Assembly (NCBI GenBank): GCA_017744915.1
Contig: JAGIAH010000012.1
Coordinates: forward strand, 121,990-185,989
Length of the DNA: 64,000 nucleotides
Direction of reading: 5' to 3'
Origin: Agrobacterium tumefaciens
GTDB lineage: Bacteria > Pseudomonadota > Alphaproteobacteria > Rhizobiales > Rhizobiaceae
Shown here: piece after piece, positions 53,016-64,000 of the stretch
Layout of the letters: each line of letters begins with the position of its first letter
How positions within the stretch are numbered: position 1 is the stretch's first letter
Notes under the pieces: generated by a model
Seen by the model: the letters and a program-made list of their open reading frames with translations, nothing else
Told to the model about the DNA's origin: nothing
Databases searched by the model: none
Translations under genes and position numbers: made by a program

Positions 53016-53350
53016 TTTTCTTCTCCTTGGGAAAGCCCATTCCGCAGCTTCCTGATCGGCAAACTTTCCGCCTTATTTTTCGCAACGACATAAACGAGCA
53101 AACACGCTCAAGCAAATCAATTGCATAAGCCCTTGAATCTACGACAGCTTAAATCCGCGTAAATCTTGGGCCTGCGGTTGACCGCTTGGGCTGCTTTCGT
53201 TATTTTCCGGCACCTGCACGAGATTTTAACGAAGGGTCGGAACGCGAGCTTTATCGCGCGCCCCTTTATGTCACGAAGCCTGCGACAAAAATGGCCCCTT
53301 ACCCCCTGCCTTTCAAGAGGCGGGGTGCGAAGCGGCAGAAACGGAACGAG
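53016..53350 (+). promoter_or_regulatory. divergent yqeY/carA promoter region
   Basis: This 335-base gap separates the divergent yqeY and carA genes. It holds no supported gene and I see no PyrR-type or ArgR-type element I can name. An AACGAG segment precedes the carA ATG. Confidence 0.4.
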
Positions 53351-54556
53351 ATGACCGAGACAGCGCCCTGGACTACCCGCAAACCGACCGCAATGCTTGT
53401 TCTTGCCGATGGCACCGTCATTGAAGGCACAGGCATCGGCGCAACCGGCAAGGTTCAGGCCGAAGTCTGCTTCAACACGGCGCTGACGGGTTACGAGGAA
53501 ATCCTGACGGACCCTTCCTATCTCGGCCAGATCGTCACCTTCACCTTCCCGCATATCGGCAATGTCGGCACCAACGAGGAAGACATTGAAGACCTGACAC
53601 CCGCCGCCCGCCGCGGCGCCGTCGGCGTCATCTTCAAGGCTGATATCACCGATCCGTCGAACTTCCGCGCCGCCAAGCATCTCGATGCCTGGCTGAAGGC
53701 GCGCGGCGTCATCGGCCTTTGCGGCATCGACACCCGCGCGCTGACGGCCTGGATCCGCGAAAACGGTGCGCCGAATGCGGTCATCGCCCATGATCCGAAC
53801 GGCGTCTTCGACATCGAAGCGCTGAAGGCGGAAGCGAAAGCCTGGAGCGGCCTCGTCGGCCTCGATCTCGCCATCGAAGCGACTTCCGGCCAGTCCTCCA
53901 CCTGGACGGAAACACCGTGGGTGTGGAACAAGGGTTACGGCACGCTCGGCGAAGCCGATGCGAAGTACCACGTCGTCTGCGTCGATTTCGGCGTCAAGCG
54001 CAACATTCTGCGCCTCTTTGCCGGTCTCGACTGCAAGGTGACGGTGGTTCCGGCCCAGACTTCTGCTGAAGACATTCTGGCGCTGAAGCCGGATGGCGTC
54101 TTCCTCTCCAACGGTCCGGGAGACCCGGCCGCAACGGGCGAATATGCCGTACCGGTCATCCAGAACCTCATCAAGAGCGAGCTGCCGATCTTCGGTATTT
54201 GCCTCGGTCACCAGATGCTCGGTCTTGCCGTTGGCGCAAAGACCGAGAAGATGCATCAGGGCCATCACGGCGCCAACCACCCGGTCAAGGACTTCACGAC
54301 CGGCAAGGTGGAAATCGTCTCGATGAACCACGGCTTTGCGGTCGACACCAAGTCGCTGCCCGAAGGCGTCGAAGAGACCCACATCTCGCTGTTCGATGGC
54401 ACCAATTGCGGCCTGCGCATCGTCGGTAAGCCGGTCTTCTCCGTCCAGCACCACCCGGAAGCATCGCCCGGCCCGCAGGACAGCCACTATCTCTTCCGCC
54501 GCTTCGTCAACCTGCTGCGTGAAAAGAAGGGTGAGGCAGCGCTCGCCGAGCGCTGA
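53351..54556 (+). CDS. carA: carbamoyl-phosphate synthase small subunit
   Basis: 401 residues. The N-terminal CarA domain (LVLADGTVIEGTGIGATG, then VCFNTALTGYEEILTDPSY) is followed by a class I glutamine amidotransferase domain with nucleophile cysteine in FGICLGHQMLGLA, and catalytic histidine-glutamate in VQHHPEASPGP. It releases ammonia from glutamine for CarB in arginine and pyrimidine synthesis. The start at 53351 (MTETAPWTTRKP) is chosen over longer readings because it matches the usual N-terminus. carB begins 7.2 kb further on, with six unrelated genes between. Confidence 0.97.
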   Translation: MTETAPWTTRKPTAMLVLADGTVIEGTGIGATGKVQAEVCFNTALTGYEEILTDPSYLGQIVTFTFPHIGNVGTNEEDIEDLTPAARRGAVGVIFKADITDPSNFRAAKHLDAWLKARGVIGLCGIDTRALTAWIRENGAPNAVIAHDPNGVFDIEALKAEAKAWSGLVGLDLAIEATSGQSSTWTETPWVWNKGYGTLGEADAKYHVVCVDFGVKRNILRLFAGLDCKVTVVPAQTSAEDILALKPDGVFLSNGPGDPAATGEYAVPVIQNLIKSELPIFGICLGHQMLGLAVGAKTEKMHQGHHGANHPVKDFTTGKVEIVSMNHGFAVDTKSLPEGVEETHISLFDGTNCGLRIVGKPVFSVQHHPEASPGPQDSHYLFRRFVNLLREKKGEAALAER

Positions 54557-54582
54557 TACCTTTTAAATCCGGAAGTTACATG

Positions 54583-54604
54583 CGGCCCGCTTCTCAGCGG
54601 GCCG
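54583..54604. terminator. hairpin between carA and the MATE gene
   Basis: CGGCCCGCT and AGCGGGCCG form a 9-bp stem with loop TCTC, followed by TTTGCATTT. It overlaps the last codons of the convergent MATE gene and probably ends carA transcription. Confidence 0.7.
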
Positions 54605-55991
54605 TTTGCATTTCACGCTTCACCAAGAGCACGAAGCGGATGGTGAGAAGAACGGCGGCCGTCGAAAGGCCGATAACAAAGCCAAACCAGACGCCGCGCC
54701 CGCCAAAGCCCAGCGGGAAAGCCATGGTCCAGGCGAGCGCCAGCCCGATCGGCCAATAGGAGATCAGCGCCAGCATCGCCGGGATGCGTGCATCCTTCAA
54801 TCCGCGCAGCAGGCCCGCCGTCACGGCCTGAATACCGTCCACCAGCTGGAAAATGCCGGCGATCACCACGAGACTGCTGGCATAGGCAAGCACTTCCGCA
54901 GCTTCAGGCAACTTCGGATCGAGGAACCATTTCGCCAGAAATTCCGGTACCGCCGCAAACAGGATACCGCCGCAAATGGCGATGCCGCAGGCGATAGCGT
55001 AAATCATGATCGAGGCGCGGACGAGATTTTTAAAATCCCCCTGCCCGCGTGCCACGCCCACGCGAACCGTCGCCGCCTGGGAGAGACCAAGAGGAATCAT
55101 GAAGGCGATGGAGGCAAGCTGCAGGGCAATACCGTGGGCGGCAAGCTGCACCGTGCCGATCTGCCCCATCAGGATCGAAGCGGCGGCAAACAGCGTCACT
55201 TCGGCAAGAATGGTGATGCTGATCGGCAGGCCGAGACGCAGCACCTCGAAGAGCGCATGCCAGTCAGGTCGCCAGAAACGCACGAACAGCTCGTATTTCC
55301 TGGTTTCCTCGCGCGTCTGCACATAAGCGACGATGAAGATGAAGCTGAAAGCATTGACGATGACGGCAACGACGGCAGCACCGTTCATGCCCATAACCGG
55401 CAGGCCGAAATGGCCGAACACCAGCGCATAAGCCAGTATCCCGTTCATCACCAGCATGATGATGGTGACATAAAGAATGATGCCCGCCCGCCCGATGGCG
55501 CTGACAAGCCCGCGCAGCACATAAAACAGCAGCGCCGGCAAAAGGCCGAACTTGGCGATGGCGAGATAGTGGCCTGTGAGCGCCGCCACATTGGGATTCT
55601 GTCCAAGGGCAATCAGAATGCGCTCGGCATTCATGAAGATCGGCAGCGCTAGCAGCCAATAGGCAATCGCCACCCACATGCCCATGCGCAGCGAGCGGCG
55701 CGCAGATGTTGCATCGCCCTGCCCATAGGCCTGTGCCACCATCGGCACGACGGCGACCGAAAATCCCGAGCCGAAAATGAAGACGACGAAGAAGAACTGT
55801 CCGGCCAGCACCATGGCCGCAAGCTTTTCAGCACCCAGCTGGCCGACAATGACCATATCCGTGGTGTGGATGCCAAGCTGTGCGAGCTGCGCGCCGATAA
55901 GTGGAATTCCCAGCACAAGCGTAGCCTTGAAATGCGAAAACCACGACCCCGATCCGGAAGGAACGGTTCCTGCAACAACCGACGAAGACAT
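54594..55991 (-). CDS. MATE family multidrug efflux transporter (NorM-like)
   Basis: 465 residues with 12 helices in two MatE repeats (GIPLIGAQLAQLGIHTTDMVIVG, and the second repeat LRLGLPISITILAEVTLFAAAS). The QLG-type and GSG-type motifs and the length fit NorM-like Na+ or H+ coupled exporters of cationic drugs and toxic compounds. The ATG gives MSSSVVAGTVPSG before the first helix. It is divergent from the chemoreceptor gene and not linked to a regulator. Confidence 0.92.
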   Translation of the reverse strand: MSSSVVAGTVPSGSGSWFSHFKATLVLGIPLIGAQLAQLGIHTTDMVIVGQLGAEKLAAMVLAGQFFFVVFIFGSGFSVAVVPMVAQAYGQGDATSARRSLRMGMWVAIAYWLLALPIFMNAERILIALGQNPNVAALTGHYLAIAKFGLLPALLFYVLRGLVSAIGRAGIILYVTIIMLVMNGILAYALVFGHFGLPVMGMNGAAVVAVIVNAFSFIFIVAYVQTREETRKYELFVRFWRPDWHALFEVLRLGLPISITILAEVTLFAAASILMGQIGTVQLAAHGIALQLASIAFMIPLGLSQAATVRVGVARGQGDFKNLVRASIMIYAIACGIAICGGILFAAVPEFLAKWFLDPKLPEAAEVLAYASSLVVIAGIFQLVDGIQAVTAGLLRGLKDARIPAMLALISYWPIGLALAWTMAFPLGFGGRGVWFGFVIGLSTAAVLLTIRFVLLVKREMQTAR

Positions 55992-56308
55992 TGTAATTCA
56001 CCTGAACCTTGGCCGTTGCCCGCGAATTGCGCAACGGCAGCACGGTGATGAATAAAATATTCCCTTCCTGCACGCAACCTTTGCGGATCAATGATTAAAA
56101 TTTGCGCAGGCGCGACCGCGCCGCCGCAAGGCATGACACAAGACAAATTTAGCCGAATTTTACCATTTCGCTTTACTCATTAGAATATCGAATAGTTCTT
56201 CTAAATCATAAGCTGCATGACGCAGAATATTCCCGCCTTTGAGGCATGTTTTCCCAACCATTGTCAGAGATGACCTGAAGGGTACATCCGGCTCAAAGGA
56301 TTTGTAGC
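55992..56308. promoter_or_regulatory. divergent MATE/chemoreceptor promoter region
   Basis: A 317-base gap without a gene. The centre is AT-rich and includes TTAGAA and TTCTAA facing each other across 13 bases (56180-56204). AAAGGA stands 9 bases before the TTG start at 56309. Confidence 0.4.
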
Positions 56309-58399
56309 TTGCCCAAGAAAACCAACCTCATGACGCGCATCCTCGTTGCTGCGTCGTCACTTGTCGTCGCCGCCTTTGCGGGCTTTTCTTTCTACATTGA
56401 CAGTCTCCAGCACCGGGTCACGACGGAAGCGGTGGCGGAAAACATCGATTCTTCCGGCAAGCAGGCCGCGCAAAGCATCGCCAACTGGCTGAATGGCCGC
56501 ATCATGCTGACCGAAACGGTGGCAAAGACGCTGGCCAAACTTCCGGATGACGAAGCGAAACTGCACTTTCTGGAAAACGATGTCCTGACGGCGCAGTTCA
56601 TGTCGACCTATTTCGGCAATGCCGAAACCGGCACTTTCACCACCTTCCCGAAAACGCCGCTGCCGGAAGGCTATGATCCGCGCAAGCGCCCGTGGTATCT
56701 GGATGCGGTAAAAGCCGGCAAGACGGTTCTGACGGAACCCTACAATGATGCATCGACCGGCGGCCTCATCATCACCGCCGCCATTCCCGTCTCCATCGAT
56801 GGCAAGCTCGCCGGCGTGACGGGCAGCGATTTTTCGCTGGATTCGCTGGTGAAGATGATCAAGTCGGTGGATGCCGGCACGGACGGATATGCCTTTCTCG
56901 TCAGCAAGGACGGCAAGATCCTCATTCATCCCGATCCGAAATTCGTCGACAAGCCGCTGGCCGATCTCTTCCAGGTCAACACACCGGCGATTTCCTCGGC
57001 GATTTCGCAGACCGAAATCGATGGCAAGGGCAAGATCACCAGTTTCATTCCGGTCGCCGGCCTGCCTTCGGTCGACTGGTATCTCGGTTTCGTCGTCGAT
57101 TCCGACGTCGCCTACAGCGCGATCGGCCAGTTCCGGCTGGCGGCAACCATCGCCACCGTTCTCGCCGCCGCGATCATGATCGGCCTGCTTGCGACCGTGC
57201 TCTCCCGTTTTATCGTCCGCCCGGTCACGCAGATGACCTCGGCCATGGAAGGGCTTGCGTCCGGCAATCTTGATGTCGCCATTCCCGGCCAGGAACGCAC
57301 CGACCAGATCGGCTCGATGGCCGCGGCGGTCGCCGTGTTCCGATCGAACGCCATGGAGCGCCTGCGGCTTGAAGGCGATGCCGAAGAAAACCGCACGCTT
57401 TCCGAACAGGAACGCAACCAGCGCGAAAGGCTGGCGGCAAAAGACGCGGCGGACATCCAGTTCGCTGTTGATTCGCTGGCCAGGGGGCTGGCGCATCTCT
57501 CGGATGGCGATCTCAACTATCGCATCGACACGCCTTTCGTGGCGCGCATCGACCGCCTGCGCGACGATTTCAACAATTCCGTCGCCAAGCTGAATGCCGC
57601 CCTCAGCACCGTCGGCCAGAATGCACGCGCCATCGATGCCGGCGCCGGAGAAATCCGCCAGTCCGCCGACGATCTGGCGCGGCGCACCGAGCAGCAGGCG
57701 GCCTCCGTGGAAGAGACCGCGGCGGCGCTCGAGGAAATCACCACGACGGTGAAAGATTCCGCCCGCCGTGCCGAAGAGGTCGGTCGTCTGGTCGATCGCG
57801 CCCGCAGCAATGCCGAACAGTCCGGCGTCATCGTTGAGGACGCCGTGCGCGCCATGGAAGGCATCGAAAAATCGTCGTCGGAGATCAGCAACATCATCGG
57901 CGTCATCGACGAGATCGCCTTCCAGACCAACCTGCTGGCGCTGAATGCCGGTGTGGAAGCCGCCCGCGCCGGTGAGGCAGGCAAGGGCTTTGCCGTCGTC
58001 GCCCAGGAAGTGCGCGAACTGGCACAGCGCTCCGCCAATGCGGCGAAGGAAATCAAGACACTGATCAATGCCTCGACATCGCAGGTACAGTCCGGCGTCG
58101 ATCTCGTTGGCAATGCCGGTAAGGCGCTGGAAACCATCGTCCGCGAAGTGCAGGAAATCAACCGCCATATCGACGCCATCGTGACCTCGTCGCGCGAACA
58201 GTCGACCGGGCTTCAGGAAATCAACACCGCCATCAACACCATCGATCAGGGCACGCAGCAAAATGCCGCCATGGTTGAGGAACAGACCGCGGCAAGCCAT
58301 GGGCTCGCCTCGGAAGCGGCGGCGCTCAATGAGCTGCTCGCACAGTTCCAGCTTGCGTCAGCCACACGGCGACAGGCGGAATATGGGCGGGCTGCTTAA
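56309..58399 (+). CDS. methyl-accepting chemotaxis protein with dCache sensor
   Basis: 696 residues. Helix 1 ([20 protein letters not shown]) and helix 2 (about residues 275-298) enclose a periplasmic double-Cache domain, with the ligand-region motif [29 protein letters not shown] domain and a second HAMP-like helical segment come next. The signalling domain carries the conserved hairpin tip [20 protein letters not shown] and [18 protein letters not shown]. Methylation-type [14 protein letters not shown] flanks are present. The start is TTG with AAAGGA upstream; an ATG seven codons later is the alternative. dCache chemoreceptors usually bind amino acids or organic acids; the ligand here is unknown. 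Confidence 0.93.
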   Translation: MPKKTNLMTRILVAASSLVVAAFAGFSFYIDSLQHRVTTEAVAENIDSSGKQAAQSIANWLNGRIMLTETVAKTLAKLPDDEAKLHFLENDVLTAQFMSTYFGNAETGTFTTFPKTPLPEGYDPRKRPWYLDAVKAGKTVLTEPYNDASTGGLIITAAIPVSIDGKLAGVTGSDFSLDSLVKMIKSVDAGTDGYAFLVSKDGKILIHPDPKFVDKPLADLFQVNTPAISSAISQTEIDGKGKITSFIPVAGLPSVDWYLGFVVDSDVAYSAIGQFRLAATIATVLAAAIMIGLLATVLSRFIVRPVTQMTSAMEGLASGNLDVAIPGQERTDQIGSMAAAVAVFRSNAMERLRLEGDAEENRTLSEQERNQRERLAAKDAADIQFAVDSLARGLAHLSDGDLNYRIDTPFVARIDRLRDDFNNSVAKLNAALSTVGQNARAIDAGAGEIRQSADDLARRTEQQAASVEETAAALEEITTTVKDSARRAEEVGRLVDRARSNAEQSGVIVEDAVRAMEGIEKSSSEISNIIGVIDEIAFQTNLLALNAGVEAARAGEAGKGFAVVAQEVRELAQRSANAAKEIKTLINASTSQVQSGVDLVGNAGKALETIVREVQEINRHIDAIVTSSREQSTGLQEINTAINTIDQGTQQNAAMVEEQTAASHGLASEAAALNELLAQFQLASATRRQAEYGRAA

Positions 58400-58468
58400 A
58401 GGGAAAGAACGACATTGGCCGGATCGCTATGGCAACCAGATCACGGCCAACCGCCATCTACTCTCGAC

Positions 58469-58553
58469 GTCATCCTCGGGCTTGTCCCGAGGATCCAACT
58501 ACGTCTCATTCAACGGATACGTTGCAGATGCTCGGGACAAGCCCGAGCATGAC
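58469..58553. repeat. GTCATCC double-hairpin repeat, copy 5
   Basis: Hairpins CCTCGGGCTTGTCCCGAGG and GCTCGGGACAAGCCCGAGC flank ~35 bases with CAACTACGTC and CGTTGCAGAT. Ends are GTCAT and ATGAC. It is nearly identical in plan to copies 2 and 3 and lies after the chemoreceptor gene. Confidence 0.9.
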
Positions 58554-58682
58554 GAAGGGGAGGTTGTCCCCTCATGGCCGGAGCATTCCGACCATTTTTC
58601 TTGTCCACCCCGGCAATAGCCGGTTCCCGCCAATGCCACGATCCGCTAGAGCTTGATCGATCATGATCATGCGGAGGGATTC

Positions 58683-59162
58683 ATGCTGGAACTGATTTGG
58701 CGCGGCATTGCCATGGGCGTTGGCGGCACCGTCTTTATGGATATTTGGGCAATCATACTGCACCGGTTTTTCGGCCAGTCCGCGCCGAACTGGGCGCCGG
58801 TCGGCCGCTGGTTCTGGCATGTGCCGAAGGGCCGGATATTCCACGATAGCATCGCCACAGCCGAACCTTATGAATACGAACTGGCGCTCGGCTGGATTTC
58901 GCATTACGCCGTCGGCATTCTTTACGGCGTCATTCTCGCATTGGTCGTTCCGGCCACGTGGTTTGCCAATCCGTCCTTCATCGCGCCGTGGATCGTCGGC
59001 ATCGTCACGGTCGGTGCAGGCTGGTTCCTGCTACAGCCGGGGCTGGGCATCGGCTGGGCGGCGTCGAAAACGCCAAACCCCACAAAGGTCCGCTTTCTCA
59101 ACCTTGTGGCCCATACGGTTTTCGCCCTCGGCATGTATGCCGTGGCGCTTTTGATGCGCTAA
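58683..59162 (+). CDS. DUF2938 membrane protein
   Basis: 159 residues with four likely helices (GIAMGVGGTVFMDIWAIIL, YAVGILYGVILALVVPATWF, FIAPWIVGIVTVGAGWFLL, LVAHTVFALGMYAVALLM). The first helix and the LHRFFGQSAPNWAPVGRW segment fit the DUF2938 family of small inner-membrane proteins of unknown function. The ATG at 58683 follows GGAGG by 5 bases; an earlier in-frame start would lie in a palindromic ATGATCATG stretch and is unlikely. It is convergent with the metallopeptidase gene. Confidence 0.82.
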   Translation: MLELIWRGIAMGVGGTVFMDIWAIILHRFFGQSAPNWAPVGRWFWHVPKGRIFHDSIATAEPYEYELALGWISHYAVGILYGVILALVVPATWFANPSFIAPWIVGIVTVGAGWFLLQPGLGIGWAASKTPNPTKVRFLNLVAHTVFALGMYAVALLMR

Positions 59163-59169
59163 ATGAAAA

Positions 59170-59187
59170 GGGGGCTGAAAAGCCCCC
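59170..59187. terminator. terminator between DUF2938 and metallopeptidase genes
   Basis: GGGGGCT and AGCCCCC pair across GAAA. AAAA on the left gives a T run for the minus-strand gene ending at 59203. Both convergent genes can use it. Confidence 0.7.
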
Positions 59188-59202
59188 TCTCCTGTCCAAT
59201 CC

Positions 59203-60135
59203 TCAGATATTCGCCGAGAAAGTGTCGCAATCTTCGACACGGCCGCTCTGGAAACCGCGCTTGAACCATTCCATGCGCTGTGCGGAGGTGCCGTGGTTGA
59301 AACTGTCCGGCACCACATAGCCCTGCGTCTGCTTCTGCAGCGTGTCGTCGCCGATCTGATGGGCGGCGTTCAGCGCCTCCTCAAGGTCGCCGGTTTCGAG
59401 AATGCCCTTCTGCTCGGTGAACTTGCCCCAGATACCGGCATAACAATCCGCCTGAAGCTCAACACGCACGGACATCTTGTTCGCATCCGTCTGGCTCATG
59501 GACTGGCGGCGGCGGTTGAACTCCGGCAGGACGCCCGTGAGGTTCTGGATATGGTGGCCCACCTCATGCGCAATCACGTAAGCCTGCGCAAAATCGCCGG
59601 CGGCGCCGAAACGCTTGTCCAGTTCGTTGAAGAAACTGGTGTCGAGATAGACCTTGCGGTCACCCGGGCAATAAAACGGGCCACTGGCAGCGGAAGCATA
59701 ACCGCAAGCCGAAGACACCTGACCGGAGAACAGAACCAGCGTCGGTTTCTGATAGGTCTCGCCGGCAGACTGGAAAATGCCGCTCCATGTATCTTCCGTC
59801 TCGGCCAGCACGGTGCGCACGAAAGCCGTCGTCTCGTCCGACGACTGGCCTTGCGGACGCGTGCCCGCCTGCTGGCCACCGGATTGCTGCGTCGTACCGC
59901 CGCCATCCAGAGAAATATCGCCGCCCGAAAGCAGCGTCAGCGGGTTGATGCCAAGCACCCAGCTTATCAGCAGGATGACCACAATGCCGCCAATGCCGAT
60001 GCCGCCGCCACGACGCCCGATCGGCACCCGCATGCCTCCACGGGAAAATGGATCGCTACCACCTGGCCCCGATCCCGCCGACATGCCGCGCCGGTCCTCG
60101 ATATTGTCCGACTGGCGGCGCCCTCTCCATTCCAT
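59203..60135 (-). CDS. ypfJ: neutral zinc metallopeptidase (YpfJ family)
   Basis: 310 residues. A short cytoplasmic, Arg/Gly-rich N-terminus starts MEWRGRRQSDNIEDRR, followed by one membrane helix (IGIGGIVVILLISWVLGI) and a periplasmic domain with the zinc motif AHEVGHHIQN and ELQADCYAGIWG. These match the Zn_peptidase_2 (YpfJ) family. The ATG at 60135 is preferred to one ten codons upstream. A Gln/Gly-rich linker (about residues 80-110) separates helix and domain. The substrate is unknown. It is downstream of the DUF2306 gene on the same strand. Confidence 0.9.
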   Translation of the reverse strand: MEWRGRRQSDNIEDRRGMSAGSGPGGSDPFSRGGMRVPIGRRGGGIGIGGIVVILLISWVLGINPLTLLSGGDISLDGGGTTQQSGGQQAGTRPQGQSSDETTAFVRTVLAETEDTWSGIFQSAGETYQKPTLVLFSGQVSSACGYASAASGPFYCPGDRKVYLDTSFFNELDKRFGAAGDFAQAYVIAHEVGHHIQNLTGVLPEFNRRRQSMSQTDANKMSVRVELQADCYAGIWGKFTEQKGILETGDLEEALNAAHQIGDDTLQKQTQGYVVPDSFNHGTSAQRMEWFKRGFQSGRVEDCDTFSANI

Positions 60136-60232
60136 GCTCTTCTCCCGGCGATACCGCCTTAACAAGCTGCTTTATAACGGCACTATAATACATCTTGTTC
60201 CGGAAGAAAGCAGAGGGGAAGAGCCGAAGCTT

Positions 60233-60721
60233 TCACGCGGTCCTGCGTCTCTGTCTCAACACGGTCAGAAACAGGAAGGCAAAAAGGAGAATACCGGCGG
60301 AAAAGACCGCAAAACCGGCTTCGCCGTCGCCGAAAGCAACCGCATGCATGATTCGCCCCGGAACGAAGGTGAAGCCGCCGGCAATCACGATGCCGCCGAG
60401 ATAAACGCTCTGCATGATGCGCATATGACGTCTGATATCGCCGCGGCGCGCGAAATAGACCGATTGCAGACAGCCATATATGCTGAAAATCGACAAAAGA
60501 TGGATCGGGCTGAAGACGTAAAACATCCGCAACTCATGGATGAAGAAGGTTGAAACGGACGTCGCAACCATCAGCACCACCCAGATCTTGCCCAGCAGAC
60601 GGTGGATGGCGGTGCCCTTGGGGCGCAGAAAAATGAAGGCACCGAGAATGGCTGCGGGCACGACGGTGGCGACATGGAACTGCACGGCAAGCGGTGCATC
60701 TAACAAAGGCTGAAATGACAT
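60233..60721 (-). CDS. DUF2306 membrane protein
   Basis: 162 residues and about four helices (ATVVPAAILGAFIFLRP, IWVVLMVATSVSTFFI, ASVYLGGIVIAG-type MQSVYLGGIVIAGGF, FAVFSAGILLFAFLFLTV). The GTAIHRLLGKIWV segment with its histidine and the RRGDIRRHMRIM loop are typical of DUF2306 (YozB-like). I start at the ATG at 60721 (MSFQPLLDAPLA). It is divergent from the LytTR regulator, and small membrane proteins of this family are repeatedly encoded next to LytTR genes, so the pair may be functional. The role is unknown. Confidence 0.85.
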   Translation of the reverse strand: MSFQPLLDAPLAVQFHVATVVPAAILGAFIFLRPKGTAIHRLLGKIWVVLMVATSVSTFFIHELRMFYVFSPIHLLSIFSIYGCLQSVYFARRGDIRRHMRIMQSVYLGGIVIAGGFTFVPGRIMHAVAFGDGEAGFAVFSAGILLFAFLFLTVLRQRRRTA

Positions 60722-60768
60722 GGGCGCTGTTTCGGCTCGGTTGAAATCACCGGCAATTTCGGCAAAAC

Positions 60769-61635
60769 ATGCGGACAAGAAAAACGGATTGGCGCCAACC
60801 GCAGGAAAACTTCGTGGATCACCCGTATCTGCAATCCACGCTTCGTGAAATGCACGCCATCCTGCAATCGCGGCGGCTATGGCTGACATTTCTCGCCATA
60901 TTGGCGATCTTCATCCTGACCGGACCTTTCGGCACCAGCGAGACCATGAGCTTCGCCGATCGGCTGCTCTACTGGACAATCGTGCAGGCAGGCGCCTGGA
61001 TGCTCGCCATTTCCTTTTCAATCATCGCCAATATACTCCTTGCAGACCACATCAGCCACTTGCTGACGCGCATGATGATCGGATCGCTGACGGCGGCGCT
61101 GCCGATCGGGCTGCTGCTCACCATCACCAATCAAATCTTCTACGGCAGGGAGATGGGTTTCACGCCGTTTCTGAAGAGCAGCCTCTCATCCCTGCCCCTC
61201 TGCGCGATCTTTTGCCTGTTGAGTTATCTCACGACCCGCCAGTCCTTCGAAAAAGTGGCCGACGCTGAAACGGACACGAATGCAAATGCCGATTGGGACG
61301 TGAAAGACAGCATCCCCTTGCTGGAGCGGCTGCCGCCGCAAAAGCGCGGAGAATTGCTGCGGCTATCGGTGCAGGATCATTATACACACATCGTCACCAC
61401 GCGCGGGCAGCAACTCGTTCTACTGCGCTTTTCCGACGCGCTGAAAGAAATCGGCCAGACAGCAGGTTTGCAGGTGCACCGGTCGCACTGGATCGCCGAC
61501 GCCGACGTCGTCTCCCTGCGCAAACAGGCCGGCCGTCTGCATGTCATCACCAGAGACGGATCGAAAATCCCCGTCAGCCGCTCCTATAATGCAGTGGTAC
61601 AGGCCCGTTTTGCCGCCCTTGTCCCTGCCCGTTAA
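60769..61635 (+). CDS. membrane-bound LytTR transcriptional regulator
   Basis: 288 residues from the ATG; a GTG at 60814, preceded by AGGAAAA, would give 273. Four hydrophobic helices (LWLTFLAILAIFILTG, WMLAISFSIIANILL, MIGSLTAALPIGLLLTI, SLPLCAIFCLLSYL) precede a LytTR DNA-binding domain (about residues 190-285) with LLRLSVQDHYTHIVTTRGQQ and HRSHWIADADVVSLR. LytTR proteins bind DNA with a beta-fold. This one has no receiver domain and seems to sense through its membrane part. It is divergent from the DUF2306 gene, its likely target. Confidence 0.9.
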   Translation: MRTRKTDWRQPQENFVDHPYLQSTLREMHAILQSRRLWLTFLAILAIFILTGPFGTSETMSFADRLLYWTIVQAGAWMLAISFSIIANILLADHISHLLTRMMIGSLTAALPIGLLLTITNQIFYGREMGFTPFLKSSLSSLPLCAIFCLLSYLTTRQSFEKVADAETDTNANADWDVKDSIPLLERLPPQKRGELLRLSVQDHYTHIVTTRGQQLVLLRFSDALKEIGQTAGLQVHRSHWIADADVVSLRKQAGRLHVITRDGSKIPVSRSYNAVVQARFAALVPAR

Positions 61636-61793
61636 GAGTTTCTGTCGATTCCGGAATTTATGGGGTTCCGTTCTCAAAAACATTTGCCTATAAGCCGCTT
61701 CTAGCCTGAAAACATTTGAATTGCGCTCCCCGGCCGGTGATCTTCCACCCTGGCCGGTGTTTTGCGCAACCAAAAAGCGGAACGAGAGAGCCC

Positions 61794-64000
<2,207 letters not shown>

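Noticed and set aside
8844..58553. CRISPR array
   Set aside because: The repeats are kilobases apart, palindromic double hairpins and not regularly spaced; no cas gene is present.

Overview
The window reads as core chromosome of an alphaproteobacterium of the Rhizobiaceae, almost certainly the Agrobacterium tumefaciens/fabrum complex. The strongest marker is the bacteriophytochrome at 43952-46504: a cysteine at residue 13, an HWE-type kinase and a fused receiver domain match the Agrobacterium protein Agp2/BphP2. Supporting signs are the rpoD, dnaG, yqeY, carA and carB neighbourhood, an Omp25/31-type porin, a Brucella Bp26-like SIMPL protein, GC-rich codon use and Rhizobiales-type dispersed palindromic repeats. 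I see no insertion sequence, prophage, CRISPR array or conjugation gene.

0-10.8 kb: a methionine operon (SahR-type ArsR-methyltransferase regulator and metF), the translation factor EttA, a lysophospholipase-like hydrolase, a translationally coupled pair of class III CoA-transferase and ThDP enzyme, a HugZ-like protein, RidA, a small cysteine phosphatase and an aldose-1-epimerase-like protein. 10.8-16.7 kb: an L,D-transpeptidase, a TetR-controlled MFS exporter, a short Crp-like regulator divergent from an LTXXQ periplasmic protein, and an orphan ParA ATPase.

16.7-24.3 kb: a six-gene set of RpiR regulator, N-formylglutamate-amidohydrolase-like enzyme, ethanolamine-type permease, glutamine-synthetase-like ligase, aldehyde dehydrogenase and iron alcohol dehydrogenase. 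The order of chemistry fits breakdown of ethanolamine, or a similar amino alcohol, through gamma-glutamyl intermediates. It would run without cobalamin or a microcompartment. I regard this as the most interesting system in the window. 24.5-29.8 kb holds a complete ABC importer followed by a zinc alcohol dehydrogenase.

29.8-43.7 kb: a membrane protein beside a very AT-rich gap, a stand-alone AAA ATPase, an MHS-family symporter, metH with a second copy of the SahR-type operator, an AGE-family sugar isomerase, a cysteine phosphatase, a porin, several small secreted proteins, a tRNA with anticodon CAT (probably Ile2) and YjbQ. 43.9-64 kb: the phytochrome, a DUF930 protein, rpoD, dnaG, yqeY, carA, a MATE exporter, a chemoreceptor, DUF2938 and DUF2306 membrane proteins, a zinc metallopeptidase, a membrane LytTR regulator and the 5' part of carB, which runs off the window end.

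Five copies of a GTCATCC-type double-hairpin repeat and two copies of a second repeat family lie between genes. Family names and locus recollections come from memory; no database search was possible.
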